Shown here one piece after another: positions 13,701 through 25,700 of a stretch of 64,000 nt of DNA. The first letter of the stretch is position 1. Every line of letters begins with the position of its first letter. The position numbers were made by a program, and so were the translations under genes. This DNA is from Ahaetulla prasina (lineage: Eukaryota; Chordata; Lepidosauria; Squamata; Colubridae), in assembly GCF_028640845.1 (NCBI RefSeq), contig NC_080539.1, forward strand, positions 194,751,436-194,815,435, read 5' to 3'. Under the pieces are notes generated by a model. That model had not been told where the DNA came from, searched no databases, and saw only the letters and a list, made by a program, of their open reading frames with translations.

Positions 13701-16700
13701 AGAATTTCATTTAAAAAGCACATGGAAAATGTTTTTAGAATATTTTCCCCAAATTAGCTGGGAAATGTTACTGATGAATGAGAGAATATACTTTCCATTT
13801 CACAAACTGAAGCTATGAACAAAGGGGAACAAAAATACAGGCGCTTTAGCTCATTTCAGTAAATAACTGCAATACTCACTTGACTGTGCATATGTTTATT
13901 ATAGAACAGCCATATTATCTGTTATAGTAGCAGGCTATTGCATCTGAACACTACAAGGAAAGTAACATGCCATCTTGCTTATTTTCCACATTTCTTATTC
14001 ATTTCTTATTTCTATATTTTGCCAAGAATCATTTCATCAGTGCAACCATTCTGTGAAATAGGATGGCTAAAGATTTCCCTCTACTTAAAAAAGTCAGCTC
14101 TACTGATTTTTTAGGTCCTAGAGCCACAATCCTGCACTACTTTAACTAGGAGTAATAATCCCACCAAATTCAATGTAAGGACAACTAAGTAAACGTTCCT
14201 GATTGAACTCTATGTAATGTAATACCAACTCCTCTACTCAATAGAGGCATTCAGTTAAGCTCAGATTTAAAGGGGAAAAACCCTCTCTTAAATCTCCGGG
14301 ATTGTTCACTCAGTGCCAAAACTGAATAATCAGTGCTCAGAGAATACTCTGAAAATAGATTAGAATGCCTGTTTGTTCAGACCAAAGTCCCCAAAACAGG
14401 ACTCTTTCTTTGGAAGGAAATAAAGATACGTTTTCAGGGAAATTCTAATATCTTTGTAGTTTCCATTCATTTTCACTAAATCTGTCAAGGAAGTCAGCAA
14501 GCAAGGGCAAGATGTTCCTTTGTCTTTTTAAGAGGCAACTATTCCTTCTTCTACACTTCTGCACCTACCAAAATGCAGCTCAAACACAGCTCATAGTACA
14601 TTAATCTGGGTATTATTGCTGTTGTTCTTTAGCACTTAGTTACAAAGTCCATGTATTTTGTAGTGTGCTTGTTTAGTTCTCACAACAAGGCTTATCTATA
14701 CATAATGAGGTAAGGGGGATCCAGAGAACCCAATTGGCTTGCTGAGAGCAAGTGATTGGCCAAAGGCCAATCTTCAGAGACTAAGAAATAACTGCCGGTA
14801 GTCTTCAATTTACAACTGTAAGGGAGCCTCCCATTATGGTTTGTAAGTTGTGACAGTCTTAAAGTGGATCATTGTGTGACTTGATTTTATGACCTATTTT
14901 TGTAGAGGTTGTTAAGTAAATCACCATGGTCATTAAGTGAATCTATGGTCATTAAGCAAACTGCAGATATTAAGCAAGCCCATTATTCAATGTGGGACAT
15001 TTTGGCCAAAAACTGGAAGCAAACATTGATTTTCGGCAAAAACAACTGCAGGACACTGCACACAGCTATAGCTAAAATATTAGATGACAAGTTAAGATTC
15101 CTGTGTTCATGTCACCATTCCATGATCTTCACATTTCTATATCTAGGCAGCCTTGGATCTGAGCCACCCAGGGCCATCCTAATTAATGTAATCTTAGTGC
15201 GGTCAACACACCAGCTGCATTCAGATCTCCCAATGGTTGAAGGGGAAGAGAGAGCATCAATGTGATTGATACACATAGCTGAAGATAAAACACAGTCAAA
15301 AAAATAAACAATAAGACATATTTTGTCTCCTCAGTTTCATCACTTCAGAGAAGAAAGGAGAGGGGAACTATATCTGGAAATTAAATGTGTGGGAAGCTCT
15401 TTTACTAAATGAAATTTTTGCTTTCTTATGTTTCTAAATTGCATTATTCATTGCTATTAGTGATTTTTTAAAAATTCAGGATCAGACTTTTCACTGCCTG
15501 GCATCTATCTAAATTCATTTCTCTTTCTTGTTTATCTATCTTTCCTCATGCTTTATTAAATCACCAGTTATAGTGAACATGTTTTTTTTCTATTTCATTT
15601 TTTCCCCCATTGTATTTCTGCTGAGACTTGGGTTCTCTTATCCCAGTAGGAGGGAGGTAACCATTTAGAGTAGGGGCATCAAACTCACGCTGCCATCATG
15701 TGACATATCGTGACTTTCCCCCCCTTCGTTAAAACGGGGATGAGCATTGACGCATCTGGATTGTGGCTGCAAGTTTGACACCCCTGATTTAGAGCGAGGT
15801 TGAAAGAGGGAGGTAACCGTTTAGATGTCTTCCTCCTTCCCTCTCTTTCTTTCAGTGATTTTTTTGCATCTAATTAGCCTGCCATTCCTTCTAATTTCTC
15901 TTTGCAGTTATGATTGTGCTGTGGTCCCTTCTTTGGTTTTTCTCAGATTCACTTATAATCAGGTTTTCTGATTCTCAGCTGAGTCCTTAAAGAAACCTTA
16001 TTTTTTTCCACTCTTGTATAGAATAACCTGAAAAATTCATGAGCGGCAAAAGGTGTTTACACTAGGTCCAAGTCTCTTCTGAATCATTCTTGAACTGTGC
16101 AGGGCCCAGTGGCTCATTCCTGATTAAAGCCTGACATCAGTAATGCAGGCAGGCCAAGAGAATATTATGGTTGGGGTAGAGAAATTTGCTGCTATCAGCA
16201 GACTTTAAACAATCCTTGTACCTGAATTTTAGACAAGAGGGTAATGAAAACATCCATGTTCTCAGCACAGAAGCCTATACATCAAACAATAAGGGTATGT
16301 TTCCTTGCATTCCTATCCAGGTTTTTTAAAATAATTTTTAAAATCCTGGTCAGAATAAGAAGAAAATTAAATTACTAAAATAACCTCACCTCTTTCTTCT
16401 TGTACCTGAGCTGTGAGGTTTTGTTCACATTGAACTTTGGCCTCCAGAAGGAGATAAATCTGATCCTCCATTGTAATGGTATTATCCAATTCCTCCTAAT
16501 AAAGAAAATCAGTGTGGAAATCAAATGAGTGATTTTTGTGTAGAGAGATACAAATCAAGTGACTTTTTTGTGTAGAGAGATACAAACAGAGGTGGCTTTC
16601 AGCAGGTTCTGACCAGTTCCAACTGACCAACCGATAGCGAAAATTTTGAGAAGTTTGGAGAACCGGTAAATACCACCTGACTGGCCCCGCCCCCATCTAT

Positions 16701-19700
16701 TCTCTGCCTCCTGAGTCCCAGCTGATTGGGAGGAAATGGGGATTTTGCAGTAACCTTCCCCTGGAGTGGGGAGGGAATGGAGATTTTACAGTATCCTTTC
16801 CCTGCCATGCCCACCAAGCCACACCCACAGAACCGGTAATAAAAAAAAATCTGAAACCCATCACCAGATACAAATAAGAAGAAAAAAAGCTTTAAATGGT
16901 TGTACACCCATTCTGAAAATTCACCTTATGCATTTAATTATAGTATTGATACCTTGCCCCTGCTCTAATGGATTCCACGGGATATACAGTGACATCAATT
17001 ACAAAAAAAAACAAGAAACCCAAACTAAATGCTAGGGTAAACAGTTCAAGTAATAACATTAAGGCCCAGTAGTATGATTAAGTATCATGGGAGCTCTTAA
17101 AACTAAACTAGTTGAAAAACTGAAGGCACTCTGGAATAAAATTATGTACAAAATTCCAGCAGATTTATGGTCATTCATATCTCAGCAGGGAGGGTATTCT
17201 ATAAATGTAGGCCTGTGGTGAAAAAAATGACCCTATGTATGAAAACTTGATCATAGTTATGTCCTCTATACCCTTTTCTTCTTTTGCTTGAATTATATTA
17301 TCCTGGGAAAGTAAGGCGCTTTCTCTTACCATTTGGTATCAGTTTCTAAAATTAAGATGAAACAGAAAGAAATAATTTTGGGAAGATATGCTCAAAGATA
17401 TACATTGTAAGCTGCCCTGAGTCTTCGGAGAAGGGCGGGGTATAAATGTAAACAAACAAACAAAAAAAATTTAGGAGAAAAGCTAATGCATTTGTAATTT
17501 TGTAGTTCTTTACAACATGCAGATGGGATGGACGCCTGTAAATTGTAGTACTGTGTTTTTAAGAAGTCCTGATTGTTTATGGTCCTCACTCCTAATTCTC
17601 GCAAACATTGTTGGAAAGATTAAATCCAGCAAAAACAGAAAAAGTGCATAGGTGTCTTCATCATTTATCAACATATAACACAATAATCAGAAACTCCCCT
17701 CCCACTCATATGGGAAAAAATCATAATCAAATATAAACTAATTCATAGAAATAACATTGATAATGCCATTAACATTCAGTGTAATTTTTTTCCTATGTCT
17801 TGTAGTTCCCAGCCTAGAAAAGTCTCTGACATGGACACCAAAAATGTGCCCAAAATCTAAGGACATTTTAGTTCTTTTAATTAAATAATCATAATAATTT
17901 GGGGATCGTATGGTTGTAATAGGGGAAACCACGTGTGCCGCCCACAGGTACCATATGCTGACTGAGGATTCTATGTTGAACCTGAAAAGATGGTGATGAT
18001 GAAGATGTAATCGTCCACATTAAGGAAAAGTTTCTGAATCCCAGCCTAAATTTTAAAAGAACTTCACATTTATTAATTTGTTTGCTTCTTTATATAGAAA
18101 TATGGGAATATGGGAAAAGATAGTATAATATGCATTTAACCAGCTATGTCTTCTGCAAGAGTACCAGCCCCTCTCCTTCCCCGCAAAAGTCAGTCTGCAT
18201 TTCCTGATCTGTGTGAACTCACCAAGAGCTAACTGGTTTCCAAAGTGTCTGAAACCCATTATGCATTACTCAACAAAGCAGGGATCTGCTAAGTAACAGT
18301 AAAACCCAATACAGTGATACCTCGGTTCTCGTCGTTAATTGGTTCTAGGAGAAGTGATGAATACCAAAAACAATGAGTACCAAGCAATTCTTTTCCATAA
18401 AAAATAATGTAAATTATTAAATTAAAATTATAATTAAAAATTAATGCATTCCTGAACCAAAGACAATGCACATATTTAAGGCAATAAGTACAAAGATAGG
18501 GTTGTATATCATTAATTTACATGAGAAATTAACTTAAAAATTAATACATACTAAAATTAAATAAAATTAAAATTTCAGTTTACTTCTACTGAGAAGAGTC
18601 CCTGGGCTAATAGGGTGGTGGGAGGAAAGTGGTGAGAAGCATGTTGCTTGGAAGGAAAGTTGCCCTCCAATAGAACATCGGGAACTTTTATGTGTTCTTT
18701 CTCTTTTCTACCTTTTTCAAGTTGCATCACAAACTCTGACACATTCTTTGTTTACCCAATGAGGATTGCCTTTGTCTTCTTTTCAGAATTCCTTGAAAGT
18801 ATTAAACTGTTTGGTCATTCAATAAATTCACATTTCTTCTTGTCAGAGCTTTGTTGGATGGTACTTCTCCACAAAGTTTTGAACTTCTGCCATTTTGTGT
18901 AGATTTCTTTAATCAAGGAATGAGGGACATCTTCCCTTATCTCCTCACCTGAAGAAATCTCTTTAGATGCTTCTTGTTGCTGTTACTTCTGTAATTCCTG
19001 TAGCATCTCAGTGCTGAGCTCTTCACAATGTTCCTCCACTAACTCAACATCAGCAGCATCAACCTCCAGACCAGTGGTGAAATCCATTTTTTTTTTACTA
19101 CCAGTTCTGTTGGCGTGGCTTGGTGGGTGTGGCAGGGGAAGGATACTGCAAAATCCCCATTCCCTCTCCACTCTGAGGACAGCCAGAGGTGGTATTTGCC
19201 GTTTCTCTGAACTACTCAAAATTTCCGCTACTGGTTCTCCAAACTGCTCAAAATTTCCACTACTGGTTCTCCAGAACCTATCAGAACCCATTGGATTTCA
19301 CCCCTGCACCAGACCCATGGACTGGCCCAAGATACAATATCCTGCACAAGTATACCGTCTGTACTATCTGCAGGCTAGGTCAGCAAAAGGTCAGGCTCAA
19401 ACCCTTCAAATCTCCCTTAAGTCACAGCTTCTGGCCACAAATTCTTCCATGCTGAATTCATGTCTTATAAGAAACTTCTTTGGCCTTACCAATAAGATTG
19501 TTCTGTTTCCCTTCCCCCAATACTCCCAGCAAAGAGTCCGTCAGAGGCCTTCCTTTTTTTTTCCCTTTTATTTACATAGATACATGTCCTGGCCACGTCT
19601 ACCCACGGGCCTGCCAAGTTTCTGGAGATAACGAGGAAATTATAGATAAGGCCAGAATTACTCACGAATATATTCTTCCTCCATGAAATAGTTAGCTCAC

Positions 19701-22700
19701 CAAATTCATTGCTTTGTCCGAGACAAAAACCAGGAAGTCCGCCTCTATTTATAGTCTCTGCAGATGTCACTGCATGACAATTATGACTTGGCTTTGTCCC
19801 AACTCTTCCGCTGCTGCGTCGATCAAGCCTTCGTAATCTTGCGTCCCTCCAAAACTGTTCTTGGGGCGTTGCCAAATCAGAAGAAGGCCGGGAGAATCAG
19901 GCGTGCCGGCCCCTCCCTTGAGTGGGTGCCAGGGAGGAGAGGGCTCAAGAGAAACAGGGCTTGCCAGGTCTTCTCCTCATTTTCTGAATCATCCGAGTCC
20001 AGGAGTCTGGGTCCAGGAACCTGGGTCACAACACTATCCTCACCGCAGGGCCCTTCCCCGGGCTGACGATCGGGATGCGGTCGGGCTGGGTTCTGCTCAT
20101 GGAAGGCCTGCACCAGGTCAGGGGCATGAACGCCGGAGGCATCTACCCAGGAGAAATCAGTCCCGTATCCCTTCCACGCGATCAAATATTGGAAACGACC
20201 CTTTAGCCAGCGAGAGTCTCGACGCTGTGGACTTCAGATTCCTCCGACCCGTCCTCGGCGACAGTGACGGGTGCTGTTGGGCACAAGGGGACTCGTGTGG
20301 CCTCAGGAACCAGAAGGGACCGTGAAAACGGGTGGATCCGCATGGATCGTGGCAGGGTCAGTCGGTAGGCTACCGGGTTGATGACTGCCTCGACAGGGAA
20401 CGGGCCGATGAATCGGTGGTCCAACTTTACCGCCGGTCGGACGGGAGGTGTTTGGTGGAGAGCCACACCCGGTCTCCAACTGCCAGCGGGGGCGTTGCCC
20501 GTCGGGAGCGGTCAGCGGACCGTTTGTAGTCCTCCTTTGCCCGATTCAGCTGCTGACGTACCAACTGTTGGACCGCATGCAATTCCCTCAGGAAGGTCTG
20601 CGTTTCCGGAACAGGAGAGTCCGGTGGTCCCAGAGGGAAGAGCCCCGGATGGTACCCCACATTGTCAAAGAACGGGTCATCTGAGTAGAGGTGTGCTGAG
20701 AGTTGTTAAAAGCAAACTGCGCCAGAGATAGGTAGTCGGCCCAGTTGTCCTGTTGCTGGTTGATGAAGCAACGGAGATACTGTTCCAGTATACCGATGAC
20801 CTTCTCTGTACCCCCGTCGGTCTCCGGATGGTGCGATGGCGACAGACATACCTGCACCTCCAACCCGGCCATCAGGCTCTTCCAGAAGCGGGCTGTGAAC
20901 TGAACTCCATGTCCGAAACCACCCTGTCCGGTAGACCATGGAGGCGGAAGATGTGCTGCAGAAAGAGGCGGGCGTTTTGCGGCTGTGGGCAGACCGCGGC
21001 ATGGGATGAAGTGTGCCATCTTGGTGAGCATGTCCACCACCACCAGCACCGTGGTGAACCCAGATGACGGCGGCAGGTCTGTCAGGAAATCCATAGAGAT
21101 CGCCCCCCAGGGTCTGTCGGGTGTCGGCAAGGGCTGGAGGAGCCGGGAGGGGCCCCGTGGCGGTCTTGGCTTGCCGGCAGTACGCAGGATGTCACGTGAG
21201 GCATGTATATCATGCCCGAAACCACCAAAAGGTCCGTGTCACCAGGTGGAGGTCTTGAAGAACCCAAAATGTCCTGCTGCAGGGTTGTCGTGGCACTGGG
21301 TCATGACGAGGGCTCGGAGTGGTCCTGTGGGTACATATAATCGCCCGAAACTTGAGTAAGTCCTCCTCCAAGGTCCAAGGAGACGTGGGGCCCACCTCCG
21401 CTCTCCTTTGCTGCGACCAGGCGTCCTGGCGCTGCGCCTCGCACCTGGGCCCGCAGTCCACTGGCTCCCGTGCTGCGGCCAAGGCTTCTGCCGGCAGCAC
21501 TGTCCGTGGAGGAAGGGGTCCTTGGCGCAGAGGTACTCTGGCTTGCGGGACAGGGCATCCGCCCTCCGGTTGTGACCGCTGGGAATGTAGGTCACGCGGA
21601 AGTTGAACCGGCAAAACAACGACCACGGATCTGCCGCTGGTTTAACTTCCGAGCTGTGGTGAGGTGCTCGAGATTCCGATGGTCCGTTCGGACCTCCACC
21701 TGATGTCGGGCCCTCCAGATGGTGTCGCCAAGCCTCGAATGCAGCCTTGATAGCCAGCAACTCTTTTCCCAGATAGTGTAGTTGCGCTCGGAAGGGTTGA
21801 GTTTCCGGGAGTAGTAAGCGCAGGAAAAAGTGTGCCACCATTCGTCGGAGCCTGTAGCAGCACCGCTCCCAGAGCCACATTGACGCGTCCGTTTCCACCA
21901 CAAAAGGCCGGGCGGGTCGGGATGCCTCAGGACGGGTTCCGTGACGAAGGCTTTCTTGAGGGCTGTGAATGCTTCTTGCTGCGGGGACCCCACCGAATGC
22001 AACCTTCTTCCTGAGGAGCTGGGTAAGTGGAGCTGTCAGTGTGGCGAAGCCGGGATGAAGGTCCGGTAGTAGTTGGCGAAGCCCAGTAGGCGCTGAACAT
22101 CCTTCACCCGACGAGGGCTTCCCAGCTACACAAAGCTTCTACTTTACATGGGTCCATGGCTATGCCCTCGGGCGAGATGATATGCCCGAGGAATTCTATG
22201 GAAGTCCGGAAGAAGACGATTTCTCCAGCTTCGCATTGAGTTGTTGCTCCAAGCGTTGCAGAACCAGACTGACGTGTCGAAGGTGGCTTTCCTGGACCGG
22301 GAGTAAATCAGGATGTCGTCGAGGTAGATAACCACGAACCGATCCAACATGTCTCGGAACACGTCGTTCATGAAGTGCTGAAAACGGCGGGAGCATTGGT
22401 CAACCCAAATGGCATGACAGTGTATTCGTAGTGTCCGTATCGGGTGCGAATGCCGTCTTCCATTCGTCTCCTTCTCGTATCCGCACCAGGTTGTAGGCCC
22501 CGGAGATCGAGCTTGGTGAAGATCGTGGCCTCCGCAACCTTTCCAGTAGCTCCGGGATGAGCGGCGGGGGTAGCGATTCCGCACCGTAATGGCGTTTAGC
22601 CGGCGGTAATCACAGCATAGGCGCAAGTCCCTGTCTTCTTCTTCACAAAGAGGACCGGGGCCGAGAGGGACTTTGAAGGCGGATGAACCCTCGGGCCAGG

Positions 22701-25700
22701 TTTTTGTCCAGGAAGTCCCTGAGGCGGCCAACTCGGGCTCCGACATGGAATACAGGCGTCCCACAGGCAGTGGTGCGTTGGGCAGAAGGTCCACGGGCAA
22801 TCGAGGGGCCGATGCGGGTAGTCGGTCCGCCTCCTTCTCGCTGAACACGCCGGGCGAAGTCCGTCAGCTCAGGAGGCAAGGTGATGGCAGCGGTGGGGAC
22901 GTTCTGGCCGGCACAGGTGTGGCGGATGTGATCGACGCACTGCAGACTCGGGAAAGAGATGGCGTTCCGCGACCAGGCCACCTGAGGATCGTGGGTCCGA
23001 AGCCAGGCCAACCCAAGGACCAAGGGAAAATGAAGGTCCGCCGTGACATAAAACTGGATCGCCTCCTCATGGTCCCCAATAGCCAGGCGCAAAGGCTGGG
23101 TGGCGAATTTAATGGGGCCGGACACCAGTTCTCGTCCATCAATTGTCTCTACCCGCATCGGAGGGTCCACCGGAACCACGGGGACCGCAAACTGGGTCAC
23201 AAAGGCCTGGTCCATAAAGTTTGTTGTGGCCCCTGAGTCCACCAGCGCATGCGCCTGGAGCCCGTCCGACTGGTTCCCCAACCATATCCGTGTGTCCAGA
23301 ATCAGATGCCGAGGGGGCCCAGAGTCTACTTCCGCAACGTCCAGTGGGGGCTTAGTACGTGCCCGACCTAGGGTTTCCCCGAGGTCGGGCCTGCTCCGTT
23401 TCCCGATTGGTCACGCTGTGATTCGGGGACCGGCGTGCGTGCCCCACTTCGCTTTCCGGGCTCCCCACAGTACAGGCACAATCCCCCTTGGCGCCTCCGG
23501 TTCCGCTCCTGGGCTGTTAGGCGAGGTCTGGCCGCTCCCAACTCCATGGGCTCTTCCGCAGTGGTTACAAAACGTGGGGCGACCCTGGGTGCTGGTGGTG
23601 CAGGAAGTGGGGGTGCAGATGTCGACGGAGGGTCCCGGGGGGTGCGACGGGACGGTCGCCGTTGCAGACGGGCATCGAGGCGGAGACAAAGGGGCACCAA
23701 GTTGTCGAGGTCCGCGGCGCCCACGCGGGCCAGCTCGTCTTGCAATTCCTCTGAGAGTCCCTCCTGGAACGCGTCCACCAGCGCTGCATCATTCCAGTCA
23801 GAGTCCTGGCACAAAAGACGAATTCGCGATGTACTCCTGCAGGCGTTTCCTTGACGGAGTTCCTTAAGGCGCCTGGTTGCCGTCAGCATTGAACGGGTCC
23901 TCACATGGTGCGAGGTGCTGCCAAAACGCTGTTGGTCCGCCAGCAGGGCTGTCCTGGAGCAAGAGGCGTGGCCCATCGAGCAGCCGAGCCGGAAGAAGGT
24001 TAATCACGAAGGCCACCTTAGCCCGGTCGTCTGGGAAATCCTCTGGCCTCATAGCCATGTAGAGCTGGCACTGTCCCAAGAAGGTCGGGAACATCTCAGG
24101 CTGCCCAGAAAACTTATCCGGCACGGTTATCGGGCACTTGCGGCGAGGAGGAGGTGGGAGGATGGGGGGCTGCAGGCACATTCCTGGCAGCAAGTTGGCC
24201 TGCCAAGTGAGCCACTTGCTGCTGGAGCTGTTGATTAGCCGCGTAGCTGCTCTAACTGCTGCTGTACCTGCTGCTGATCCATCTTTGGTGGAAGATGTTT
24301 TAGTCAGGTCTTGGACAAAATGTTCTGTTTCCTTCCCCAATACTCCCAGCAAAGAGTCCGTCAGAGGCCTTCCTTTTTTCCTTTTATTTACATAGATACA
24401 TGTCCTGGCCACGTCTACCCACGGGCCTGCCAAGTTTCTGGAGATAACGAGGAAATTATAGATAAGGCCAGAATTACTCACGAATATATTCTTCCCTCCA
24501 TGAAATAGTTAGCTCGCGCCAAATTCATTGCTTTGTCCGAGACAAAAAACCAGGAAGTCCCGCCTCCTATTTATAGTCTCTGCAGATGTCACTGCATGAC
24601 AATTATGACTTGGCTTTGTCCCAACTCTTCCGCTGCTGCGCACGTCGATCAAGCCTTCGTAATCTTGCGTCCCTCCAAAACTGTTCTTGGGGCGTTGCCA
24701 AATCAGAAGAAGGCCCGGGAGAATCAGGCCGTGCCGGCCCCTCCCTTTGAGTGGGTGCCAGGGAGGGAGAGGGCTCAAGAGAAACAGGGCTTGCCAGGTC
24801 TTCTCCCTCATTTTCTGAATCATCCGAGTCCAGGAGTCTGGGTCCAGGAACCTGGGTCACAACAAAGATGAAGGCAGTGCAGGATATTGAAATGCATCTT
24901 CCAGAATTCTGAGAGGGTCAGCTGGGTATCAGAGGATCTGGCCTCTGGAAAGCGCCTTCTGAAGTTTAAAATGACCTGCTGGTCCATGAGCTAGATGAGA
25001 GGAGTAGTGCTGGCGGCAGGAACCTTACAGTGATGAAGCTGAATTCCTCTTGTAAATCATCATCCAAACCTGGAGGGTGGGCAGGTGCATTGTCCAAAAG
25101 TAGGAGAGCATTCAAAGGCAAATCTTTCTTCAGCAAACATTTTTTTTCACTGAAGGACCAAATACTTTATTTATCCACTTAGTGAAAAATTGCTGTTTGC
25201 CCTCCACATCACATGGAACTTGTTTTTTATGACATTATGCTTCTTTAAAATTTGCAGGTTTTCACTATGATATGACTAGTAGAGGCTTGAGTTTTAAATC
25301 CCCACTAACATTCCCACACATCTGTCCTTCATTGGTTTGTGGCCTAGTAATGCCTTCACCTCTTTTGTAAAAAGTTTTATTTTCATTTTCCAACAACCTA
25401 TTCAATATACAGTCTCTTATTCAACATTAATCATTAACTTTCATTTGTTACTTATTCGGACCTGCCCAGCTACCACTTCCTTCCTTAACAAACCTTCCTC
25501 CTCCCTTTGAGTGGGTGCCAGGGAGGAGAGGGCTCAAGAGAAACAGGGCTTGCCAGGTCTTCTCCTCATTTTCTGAATCATCCGAGTCCAGGAGTCTGGG
25601 TCCAGGAACCTGGGTCACAACAAAGATGAAGGCAGTGCAGGATATTGAAATGCATCTTCCAGAATTCTGAGAGGGTCAGCTGGGTATCAGAGGATCTGGC

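Larger units (their letters stand above)
19499..24864 (-). mobile_element. Ty3/gypsy chromovirus (Tf1/sushi type), complete with two LTRs
   Basis: Flanked by the 5-bp duplication AAGAT (19494-19498, 24865-24869) inside Tigger. Both LTRs begin TG and end CA. Minus-strand gag-pol, in several frames: gag about 24290-23480 with a CLYCGEPG knuckle, protease (VDSGATTNF, about 23260), reverse transcriptase (YLDDILIYS, about 22330), RNase H (about 22000-21600), integrase ([19 protein letters not shown], about 21100) and a chromodomain ([20 protein letters not shown], about 20180-20120). There is no env. The chromodomain and the self-priming site place it in the Tf1/sushi group. Frames are interrupted by small indels, some of them perhaps technical. 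It lies in PTH2R intron 1, same sense. Confidence 0.92.

Noticed and set aside
19861..20731. Plus-strand open frames across the chromovirus
   Set aside because: They are shadows of the minus-strand gag-pol frames in GC-rich sequence.
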